From contig CAJPNZ010000083.1 in assembly GCA_905372155.1 (NCBI GenBank), positions 1 through 14,370 of the forward strand: a stretch of 14,370 nt of DNA, written 5' to 3'. The notes below the pieces were generated by a model. The model was given only the letters and a program-made list of their open reading frames with translations, ran no database searches and was not told the DNA's origin. The DNA comes from Propionibacteriaceae bacterium. GTDB taxonomy: Bacteria; Actinomycetota; Actinomycetes; Propionibacteriales; Propionibacteriaceae. This document shows, one piece after another, positions 8,100-14,370 of the stretch. Position 1 is the first letter of the stretch; every line of letters starts with the position of its first letter. Both the position numbers and the translations under genes were made by a program.

Positions 8100-9317
8100 A
8101 TGCATGACGTGGTCATCACCGGCATGGGTGTGGTGAGCCCCCTCGGCGCCACCGTCGACGAGTTCGAGAGAAACCTGTTCCAGGGACGCCACGGCATCGT
8201 TCCCCTCCCCGAGGAACGAAAAGAAGGCCTGACCGTTCAGGTCTACGCTCCCGTGGCGGGGTTCGAGCCGGAAAGCCACTTCTCGGCCCTGGAACTTCGC
8301 AGGCAGGATCCTTACACCACTTTCGGCCTGGCCGCTGTTCGCGAGGCCGTCTCCCAGGCGGGCGTGCTCGGAGAGGTCGATCCGTTCCGGCTCGGCGTCT
8401 ATCTCACCTCGGGCCTGGGAGGTGCCAGCACCGTCGTGGGCGAGTACGACACCCTGCAACGAACAGGACCGCGCAGGGTCTCCCCCATGCTGATCCCCAA
8501 GTGGACAACCAACATCCTGGCCGGAATGGCCGCCATCGAGTTGGGGGCACACGGCCCGTCTCTCGCTCACGTGTCGGCATGTGCGTCGAGTGCCATGAGC
8601 ATCGGTGAAGGCACGCGAGCCATCCGTCACGGCTACGCCGATGCCATGGTGTGCGGTGGGGCGGAGATGCTGGGAACCCGGCTGGCCATGGCGGGATTCC
8701 AGAACCTGCGCGCGCTCACCCCGGTCGGTGACCCCGATCGCGCGAGCCTTCCCTTCGACAAGGCCCGGGCAGGATTCGTCATGGGCGAGGGCGGCGCAGC
8801 CGTGGTACTGGAGCGGGAGGATCACGCCAGGGCCCGCGGCGCCAGGATCCTCGCACGGATCACGGGTTACGGGAACACCACGGATGCGTTCCACATCACG
8901 GCCCCCTCCGACGACGGCGCGGCCGTGGACCGGGCCATCGACGACGCCCTGGCAGAAGCCGGTCCCGCCTCAGGGACCGTACACATCAATGCTCATGGCA
9001 CGGGAACCGTCAAGAACGACCGCGTGGAGTCCCGGGCCATCTCCCGAGCATTTGGGCCTCAATCCCCCGTGACCTCGACGAAATCGATGACCGGCCACCT
9101 CATGGGCGCGGCAGGTGCCCTGGAGACGATCGCATCGGTCCTCGCCCTGCTGCGCGATGAGGTACCACCCACGGTCGGCACATCAGAGCTGGATCCACAC
9201 ATCGACATCGATGTGGTGCTGAAGGCCTCCAGAAAAACCAAACTCGCACGCGCTGTTTCCCTGTCGTTGGGTTTCGGGGGACACAATGCGTGCCTGATCC
9301 TGGAGAAGGCGACATGA
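8100..9317 (+). CDS. Beta-ketoacyl-ACP synthase, FabF-like
   Basis: This is a 405-residue KAS II/type II PKS-like ketosynthase that performs decarboxylative condensation of malonyl-ACP with an acyl thioester. It opens with VVITGMGVVSPLG. The catalytic Cys161 sits in VSACASSA, and the two histidines are His299 in NAHGTGT and His333 in TGHLMGAAG. Lys328 (TSTKSM) and the C-terminal GFGGHN glycine loop are present, so the enzyme looks fully active. The motif after the first histidine reads NAHGTGTVKND, a little different from the NAHGTST of housekeeping FabF. GAGGAG at 8086-8091 supports the start. It overlaps the PPTase start (ATGA 9314-9317). There is no second, Cys-lacking chain-length-factor partner, no ketoreductase and no acyltransferase nearby, so it may elongate once, use host fatty acid enzymes, or act as a non-elongating acyl transfer enzyme. 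Confidence 0.94.
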   Translation: MHDVVITGMGVVSPLGATVDEFERNLFQGRHGIVPLPEERKEGLTVQVYAPVAGFEPESHFSALELRRQDPYTTFGLAAVREAVSQAGVLGEVDPFRLGVYLTSGLGGASTVVGEYDTLQRTGPRRVSPMLIPKWTTNILAGMAAIELGAHGPSLAHVSACASSAMSIGEGTRAIRHGYADAMVCGGAEMLGTRLAMAGFQNLRALTPVGDPDRASLPFDKARAGFVMGEGGAAVVLEREDHARARGARILARITGYGNTTDAFHITAPSDDGAAVDRAIDDALAEAGPASGTVHINAHGTGTVKNDRVESRAISRAFGPQSPVTSTKSMTGHLMGAAGALETIASVLALLRDEVPPTVGTSELDPHIDIDVVLKASRKTKLARAVSLSLGFGGHNACLILEKAT

Positions 9318-10003
9318 CGGTCGATCTTGTCATCACCGACGCCGATGCGCTCGATGCGCACTCGTTCAGAACCCTGAAATCACTGCTGCCACACGAGCGG
9401 CAGAAACGAAGCGACCGCTACGACCGGAGGGTGGACCGCTACACGAGCGTCGTGGCGTTCGCACAACTTCAAAAACTGTGGGCGGAGCGCCACCATGGCC
9501 CGTTGCCGACGATCACGGTGGGCAGGTTCGGGAAACCGAAGTTCAGCACGGACACCGGCCTGCACTTCAACTGGTCCCACGACTCGGCGTTGTGCGCCTG
9601 TGCACTGGCCCCGACACCGGTGGGAGTCGACATATCGGGCCCCGTCCCGTTCGAGCAGGATCTGTTTCATTACATGGCGGCGCCGAGGGAACGTCGCCTA
9701 GGAGCGCATCTGCAACGCAAGAATGATCTCAGCGCACTGTGGACCCGGAAAGAAGCGACGGTCAAACGCACCGGTCTGGGGTTGACAATGCCGCTGCGGC
9801 AGGTCGACACCACAACGGCGGAGGACATTCTCACCTTCACGTGCGAAGCAATGGGCTTCCAGGTCAGTTTGAGTGTCCAAGGTCTCACCGCGGATGTGCT
9901 CCGGGACCTGTTGCGGGTGCGTTTCCTCACCCCACGGCCCCCTGCCACGTGGCTCGAGGGGCCTGGGCATCCTCTCCGCCAGCTGACCCCCACCCTGACG
10001 TGA
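9314..10003 (+). CDS. 4'-phosphopantetheinyl transferase (Sfp-like)
   Basis: The protein has 229 residues, normal for Sfp-type PPTases that move phosphopantetheine from CoA to the serine of carrier proteins. Family marks seen are a conserved N-terminal basic stretch ending in a hydrophobic helix (about 28-58), GKPKF (73-77), FNWSHD (85-90, the SH motif), GVDIS (104-108) and WTRKEATVK (143-151) with Glu147 and Lys151. In most members the second motif is GVDIE, where Asp and Glu bind Mg2+; here the Glu position is Ser108, while Asp106 and Glu147 remain. That may weaken or change metal binding. GGAGAAGG at 9302-9309 supports ATG 9314, which overlaps the ketosynthase stop. The predicted target is the ACP two genes upstream. 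A strong hairpin follows 10 bp after the stop, so this is the last gene of the locus. Confidence 0.9.
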   Translation: MTVDLVITDADALDAHSFRTLKSLLPHERQKRSDRYDRRVDRYTSVVAFAQLQKLWAERHHGPLPTITVGRFGKPKFSTDTGLHFNWSHDSALCACALAPTPVGVDISGPVPFEQDLFHYMAAPRERRLGAHLQRKNDLSALWTRKEATVKRTGLGLTMPLRQVDTTTAEDILTFTCEAMGFQVSLSVQGLTADVLRDLLRVRFLTPRPPATWLEGPGHPLRQLTPTLT

Positions 10004-10013
10004 CGCCCGCCAC

Positions 10014-10044
10014 GGCCGGGGCCCACGCGATACCGGCCCCGGCC
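10014..10044 (+). terminator. Strong GC hairpin ending the metabolite operon
   Basis: GGCCGGGGCC (10014-10023) and GGCCCCGGCC (10035-10044) are perfect reverse complements, making a 10-bp all-GC stem with an 11-nt loop. It lies 10 bp after the PPTase stop. The following bases are not a run of T, which is common for terminators in high-GC actinomycetes. The location and stability make transcription termination the best reading. Confidence 0.7.
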
Positions 10045-10324
10045 CGGGGTCTTCCGTCACCAGCCATGAAACACACGGCGTTCCGTTTTCCCGAGACTCT
10101 TTCCGGCCCGTTCCCGGTGCACCTTTTTCTTGCTAGCGTGTGATGCAGTGGCAAGTTGCACCGCAGTCGTTTCGCAGAGGAGATGGCCCCACGACGAGCT
10201 CGTCACGCCATTTGCCCTGCACCACGCGGCTCGCGCACGCCACGAGCTGAAATTTCAACAAGTTCGGGCGGGTCATCTGAGACCTCCGGAACAACAAATT
10301 TCATGATTCAATGAAAGGGGTGTC
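10045..10324 (+). promoter_or_regulatory. Control region upstream of the first SGNH hydrolase
   Basis: No gene is supported in this stretch. It contains a perfect 12-bp palindrome GACGAGCTCGTC (10193-10204), a perfect 10-bp palindrome TGAAATTTCA (10248-10257), and a second AAATTTCA copy (10296-10303) inside an inverted repeat TTTCAT/ATGAAA (10299-10304 and 10311-10316, 6-nt loop). The last repeat overlaps the ribosome-binding site GAAAGGGG (10313-10320) of the next gene. A weak promoter candidate is TTCCCG (10111-10116), 17 bp, TAGCGT (10134-10139). The lower GC of 10240-10320 fits a regulatory region. Confidence 0.4.
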
Positions 10325-12601
10325 ATGAAGAAACACGTCAGGCCATGGCTGGTTCTGGGAGCCGCGTTCTTATTGCTGCTCTCCAGCTCAACACTCGCTC
10401 ACTCGGAGGATCAGAAGTCCAAGAGTCTTTCGATCGTCCAACTCGGCGACTCCTACTCCTCCGGGAACGGCGCGGGGAATTACCACGGCCCGGCCGACTG
10501 CCGGCGCAGCGGTCGGAACTGGGGGGCTCTCTTCGCTTCCTGGGCCAACTTGCAGGGCATCGCAGCCAGTTATCAGAACCACGCCTGCTCGGGAGGAACA
10601 ATAGGGGACCTGTTCTCGTCCCGCACCCTTCCCAAGCAGTCTCCCAGAGGGGTGAGCGCCAATTCCGTGGAGGAGGCCAAGGCCAAACTCGACTCCTCCG
10701 ATGCCTGTTCCATCCGAGCCGTCGGTGACGACTTCCTGTCCGTCGATTACCATCTCAAGAAGAACAACAGTTGGTGGCCCTGGGCCAAGGACTACACCTA
10801 CGAGTGCCAGATAACGATCCGTGCACAGGCTGATTTCGTCGGTCCCCAGACCGATCTCGTTCTAATGACCATGGGCGGGAATGATCTTGGCTTCTCCCAT
10901 CTGGTGGCCAACTGCTTCGGCCCCAAGGTTCCCTTCGTCATGGACGGCGCTCACGCCGTGAAGTGCCGTGACGACATCGCCGCCGCCAAGTCCAACCTCC
11001 CGAGCACGTTGGACAAACTCAAGGCGAACATCTCCCAGCTGATCACCACCCGGATGACAGGAAGCACGACCTCCAAGGTGATGCTCCTGAGTTATCCTCT
11101 CCTGTCCACGGACCGGGCCTATGTGCTGAACAACGACGGCGTTCGGTTCGACGCCTCCCACGGCATCAGGGAACTCGGCCAGTTGGCGATCACCGAACAG
11201 AAGCGGATCATCGGTGAGCTCGAGGCCACGTTCCCCGGTCGCGTGAAATTCGTCGAGGACGCCCCGGCAGCCTTCGCCGGCCACGAACCCGACCCCCGAG
11301 TGTTGACGAAGAACAATTCCCGCTGGCTCAACGAGTTCCTGGAAACCGAAGGGGATTACGGTTCCGACAACAAGGTCAAGGGAAACTTCTCGGCGACACC
11401 CTCGGACTGGTATCACCCGAACCTGATCGGGCATCGCGAGATGTCCAAGCTCACCCAGACCGCTTCCAACACGACCAGCGCGCAGGAGATCGGTGCTCGT
11501 CGCGGGAACGTGGACATGGCCTTCGTCATCAACGCCAGCAGTCCTCTCTCGACCCAGATCGATCAGGTCCGGACAGCTGTCTCCTCCGCCACCGAGAAGG
11601 TGGCCAGCGAGACGAGCTCCGCCCGCTTCGCGCTCATCGCCACGGACGCCACCGGCCAGCACCGGGTGGTACAACCCTTCACCGCGGACACCACCACCTT
11701 CCTCGATGCGGTCACGAAGCTGGATCCCGCCCAGGCCGCCACGGGATCCGCGGAGGAATCCACCACATCCCTGGACTGGCGTTCCGGGGTACGTCGCACC
11801 ACGGTCATGGTTGGCGGCGCGAGCTCTGTGGAGGAGTCCCGCTCCAAGAACATCGTTCCCAAGGCGGATGCGGGTTCCACCACACAGGTACTGACCATCG
11901 ACACCGCTGCCGGTGCATCACCGCAGGAGGCATCCGGGAGCCAGGGAGCCGAGACCAGCACTCTGACGGTGGCGGATGGCACCGAGTTGGAGGCCACGAC
12001 CACTGCAAAGGTCGACGCCCTGCTCGATGCCCCGGTCGCCACGCTTCAGGGACCCTACATGGGGAAGATCGGTGAGGAGCTGGCGCTCGATGCCCGCGGA
12101 AGCTACGCGTTCGACGGCCAGGTGACCCAGTTCGAGTGGGACTTCGACGGGGACGGGAACTACGACGAGACGACCGCAACCGGTTCAACCACCCATGCGT
12201 ACACGGACGCGGTGAACAACGGTTTCGCAAAGGTCCGGGTGACCGACAGCAACGGTCGTCAGTCCGTCGCATCCGCGCGCCTCGACGTCACCCAGGACGG
12301 TGACACCGTTCCGGACGAGTTCGACAACTGCCCAGCGGTCTCGAACCCACAGCAGGAGGATATCGACCACAACGGGGTTGGAGATGCCTGCCAGGAATCC
12401 GACACGTGGAACGCTGAGGAACCGCAGGGCGCGGCGGAGGACCAGGCCTCCACCGATCCATCCGATTCCTCCTCTTCCGCGCCTGCCTCCTCCGACCCTG
12501 CGGAGCAGCCGGCCACACCGGTGTCCCTCGCTCCGGAGGTTCCTGCACAGGGCAGGTCCATGACCCCGAACCACCCCGGCCTACCCCGCACCGGCGCGTA
12601 G
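10325..12601 (+). CDS. Secreted SGNH hydrolase with vWA-like, PKD and TSP3 modules
   Basis: This 758-residue exported protein has a signal peptide at 1 to about 28 (MKKHVRPW, then a hydrophobic core). The SGNH/GDSL esterase domain spans about 36-375, with catalytic Ser43 in GDSYSSGNG, a block-II Gly in ACSGG (88-92), GGND (184-187, oxyanion Asn186), and Asp361 and His364 in DWYHPN. Residues about 390-560 resemble a vWA fold (DMAFVINASS, RVVQPFTADT, DWRSGVRRT) but with the metal site replaced. A PKD domain follows (about 573-655, FEWDFDGDG), then a thrombospondin-3-like calcium repeat (657-690, DGDTVPDEFDNCP) and a Ser/Pro/Glu-rich stalk. The last six residues are LPRTGA, a sortase-like motif with no hydrophobic anchor or basic tail after it. 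GAAAGGGG at 10313-10320 supports ATG 10325. It probably cleaves esters or acyl groups of lipids or glycans outside the cell; the substrate is unknown. Confidence 0.92.
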   Translation: MKKHVRPWLVLGAAFLLLLSSSTLAHSEDQKSKSLSIVQLGDSYSSGNGAGNYHGPADCRRSGRNWGALFASWANLQGIAASYQNHACSGGTIGDLFSSRTLPKQSPRGVSANSVEEAKAKLDSSDACSIRAVGDDFLSVDYHLKKNNSWWPWAKDYTYECQITIRAQADFVGPQTDLVLMTMGGNDLGFSHLVANCFGPKVPFVMDGAHAVKCRDDIAAAKSNLPSTLDKLKANISQLITTRMTGSTTSKVMLLSYPLLSTDRAYVLNNDGVRFDASHGIRELGQLAITEQKRIIGELEATFPGRVKFVEDAPAAFAGHEPDPRVLTKNNSRWLNEFLETEGDYGSDNKVKGNFSATPSDWYHPNLIGHREMSKLTQTASNTTSAQEIGARRGNVDMAFVINASSPLSTQIDQVRTAVSSATEKVASETSSARFALIATDATGQHRVVQPFTADTTTFLDAVTKLDPAQAATGSAEESTTSLDWRSGVRRTTVMVGGASSVEESRSKNIVPKADAGSTTQVLTIDTAAGASPQEASGSQGAETSTLTVADGTELEATTTAKVDALLDAPVATLQGPYMGKIGEELALDARGSYAFDGQVTQFEWDFDGDGNYDETTATGSTTHAYTDAVNNGFAKVRVTDSNGRQSVASARLDVTQDGDTVPDEFDNCPAVSNPQQEDIDHNGVGDACQESDTWNAEEPQGAAEDQASTDPSDSSSSAPASSDPAEQPATPVSLAPEVPAQGRSMTPNHPGLPRTGA

Positions 12602-12609
12602 ACCACGGG

Positions 12610-12645
12610 CGTGGCCCCGGCTCCTGTTCAAGGGCCGGGGCCACG
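12610..12645 (+). terminator. Hairpin terminator between the two SGNH genes
   Basis: CGTGGCCCCGGC (12610-12621) pairs perfectly with GCCGGGGCCACG (12634-12645), a 12-bp stem with a 12-nt loop, starting 8 bp after the stop codon. It is followed by GTCATTCATC, mildly T-rich. This suggests the two paralogues are transcribed separately. The core GGCCCCGG resembles the hairpin at 10014-10044. Confidence 0.75.
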
Positions 12646-12768
12646 GTCATTCATCGTCCGGCCTCAGGCAGGCCGTGATATCTTTGTCGCTGCCCATCAG
12701 GTCATCAGCCATCGAGCGGCCAAACCACCAGGCCCTGTCGAGGCGGCTTCTCGAACGGAGGGCAGCGG

Positions 12769-14370
12769 ATGCGAGGTCTCAGGACGTGGCTTGTTCTGGG
12801 ACTCGTTCTTCTCGCGTTGCCAACGCCAGCGGCACCTGCACATTCCGACACGGGGGCACCCCGGGTCCTGTCCATCGTGCACCTCGGGGATTCCTACTCG
12901 GCGGGCAACGGCATCGGAAACCATCACGGCCCCGCCCCCTGCCTGCGCAGCAGCCACAACTGGGGTTCCCTCCTCGCGTCCTGGGCGAACTCCCGGGGGG
13001 TGGCCACCAGCTACCAGAACCGCGCCTGCTCCGGCGGGAACATCGATGACCTGTTCTCGCCGCGGGCGCTTCCCAAACAGTCCGCGAAGGAGGTGGCCGC
13101 CGATTCCATCGAGGAGGCCCGGGCCAGGCTGGACGAGACCGATGTCTGCTCCGCCCGGGCGGCCGGCGACGACCTCCTGTCCGTCGACTACCACCTGCGG
13201 GAGAGCAACGGCCTGTCGCTGTGGGCGAGAAAATACACCTACGAGTGCCAGCTGACCGTCCGCGCTCAGACCGATTTCGTGGGGCCCCGGACGGATCTGG
13301 TGTTGCTGACCGCAGGGGGAAACGAACTGGGATTCACCGACATCATCGCGAACTGTTTCGGACCGCGGATCCCCGGCGCGCTGGAGGGGGCGAACGGGAC
13401 GAGGTGCCGCGAGGATGTGGCGGCCACCATGGCCGGGCTCCCCGAGATGCTGGACCGGCTCAAGTCGCAGATCTCCCGGCTGATCACGGAACGGATGACC
13501 GGAAACCCCAAATCGCAGGTGATCCTGCTGGCCTATCCCCTGCTGTCCCTGGACCGCCCCTATCACCTGCCCGACGGCGCGGTGTCCTACGACGCCGCCC
13601 GGGGGGTGAGGGAACTGGGACGGGCCGCGATCAGGGAGCAGCGGCGGATCATCGACGAACTGGAGAACGACTTCCCCGGCCGCGTGAAATTCATCGAAGA
13701 AGTCGCGGATGCCTTCGACGGGCACGAACCGGACCCGCGCGTGTTCACCAGGAACAAACACCGCTGGATCAACGAGTTCCTGGAAACCTCGGGTGACCAC
13801 GGGCAGAACGGGGGAATCAGCGGTCCCCGGTCCGGTTCCAGCACCGACTGGTACCACCCGAACCTGGCAGGGCATCGCCGGATCGCCAAGCTCATGCAGG
13901 ATCCGTCGAACCTGGCCGGTGCACGTTCCGCCACGGAGACACCCGACTCCCCCGCCGCGACGCTGCAGGGCCCGTACGTGGGAAAGATCGGTGAGAACCT
14001 GATGCTGGATGCCCGCGCCAGCCTCTCCTCGCGGGGGCGGATCACCCAGTTCGAATGGGATTTCGACGGCGACGGCACCTTTGACGCAACCACCGGCGAC
14101 GGACACGTCCTGCACAACTACCCGCAGCAGATCAGCGGGTACATCCGGGTTCAGGTCACGGACGAATCGGGGGCCCAGGCAACGACGTCCGCGCTGCTGG
14201 ACATCACCCGGGACGGCGACACCGTCCCCGACGAGTTCGACAACTGCCCTGAGCACCCCAACCCGATGCAGGACGACCTCGACGGCGACGGCGTCGGGGA
14301 CTCCTGCCAGGACCCCGCGACTTGGGGAATCACCGCGCCCCTGGGCAGCGACGAACAGGCGGTGACACCC
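12769..14370 (+). CDS. Secreted SGNH hydrolase paralogue with PKD and TSP3 modules, 3' end beyond window
   Basis: This open frame of 534 codons continues past the window edge. ATG 12769 has GGAGGG at 12757-12762. The protein has a signal peptide (1 to about 25, MRGLRTW, then a Leu/Ala-rich core). The SGNH domain runs from about 34-375: Ser42 in GDSYSAGNG, ACSGG, GGNE with Asn185 (Asp replaced by Glu compared with the first paralogue), and Asp360/His363 in DWYHPN. A short linker leads straight to a PKD domain (about 398-480, FEWDFDGDG) and a thrombospondin-3-like repeat (DGDTVPDEFDNCP, then DLDGDGVGDSCQ). It is clearly a tandem copy of the previous gene: 47 of 65 residues match around the first block. 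It lacks the roughly 174 residues of vWA-like sequence. The gene sits 167 bp downstream of its paralogue, behind a terminator, so it probably has its own promoter, for which I see only a weak -10-like TATCTT at 12679-12684. Confidence 0.92.
   Translation, partial: MRGLRTWLVLGLVLLALPTPAAPAHSDTGAPRVLSIVHLGDSYSAGNGIGNHHGPAPCLRSSHNWGSLLASWANSRGVATSYQNRACSGGNIDDLFSPRALPKQSAKEVAADSIEEARARLDETDVCSARAAGDDLLSVDYHLRESNGLSLWARKYTYECQLTVRAQTDFVGPRTDLVLLTAGGNELGFTDIIANCFGPRIPGALEGANGTRCREDVAATMAGLPEMLDRLKSQISRLITERMTGNPKSQVILLAYPLLSLDRPYHLPDGAVSYDAARGVRELGRAAIREQRRIIDELENDFPGRVKFIEEVADAFDGHEPDPRVFTRNKHRWINEFLETSGDHGQNGGISGPRSGSSTDWYHPNLAGHRRIAKLMQDPSNLAGARSATETPDSPAATLQGPYVGKIGENLMLDARASLSSRGRITQFEWDFDGDGTFDATTGDGHVLHNYPQQISGYIRVQVTDESGAQATTSALLDITRDGDTVPDEFDNCPEHPNPMQDDLDGDGVGDSCQDPATWGITAPLGSDEQAVTP

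Noticed and set aside
12697..14256. 519-codon open frame on the minus strand
   Set aside because: It lies opposite the second SGNH gene, which has a signal peptide, catalytic motifs and a paralogue; the antisense frame is a GC-bias shadow.
1..14370. CRISPR arrays, tRNA/rRNA genes, insertion sequences or phage genes
   Set aside because: No regularly spaced repeats, tRNA cloverleaf, transposase motifs or terminal inverted repeats were seen on either strand by eye.

Overview
The window is GC-rich, with strong G/C preference at third codon positions, and every gene I can support lies on the + strand. Ribosome-binding sites are clear, and many stop and start codons overlap as ATGA. Secreted proteins carry PKD, thrombospondin-3-like and LPxTG-like elements. 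This fits a high-GC Gram-positive actinomycete. A Propionibacteriaceae-type host is my guess from general character, not a demonstrated assignment.

Region 1 (about 1-472) is a leader with no convincing complete gene. It holds a good sigma70-like promoter candidate (TTGACG, 17 bp, TAATCT, 63-91) and an imperfect palindrome (313-332).

Region 2 (473-10003) looks like a specialised-metabolite locus in two blocks. The first block (473-7710) is tightly packed. It encodes an NRPS-type condensation domain that is cut short and fused in frame to a multi-pass membrane segment, a type II thioesterase, an MFS exporter, a small membrane protein (DUF6790-like), a two-module FtsX/MacB-type ABC permease and its ATPase. 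After 143 bp with a hairpin comes the second block (7854-10003): an acyl carrier protein, a FabF-like ketosynthase and a phosphopantetheinyl transferase, followed by a strong hairpin (10014-10044). The parts fit together as follows: the PPTase arms the ACP, the ketosynthase extends or transfers an acyl chain, the condensation protein may join acyl or aminoacyl units, the thioesterase edits or releases, and the two transport systems export the product or give self-protection. No adenylation domain, acyl-CoA/AMP ligase, acyltransferase or ketoreductase is present in the window, so the starter and its activation must come from outside it.

Region 3 (10004-14370) starts with a 321-bp regulatory gap. 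It then holds two tandem paralogous secreted SGNH (GDSL-type) hydrolases with C-terminal PKD and thrombospondin-3-like modules. The first has about 174 extra residues resembling a degenerate vWA domain, and it ends in LPRTGA with no membrane anchor after it. The second lacks that insertion and runs off the window. A hairpin terminator separates them.

The most unusual items are the condensation-membrane fusion, the stand-alone C/TE/ACP/KS/PPTase set without an activating enzyme, the PPTase with GVDIS in place of GVDIE, and the degenerate vWA insertion and truncated sorting signal in the first SGNH hydrolase.
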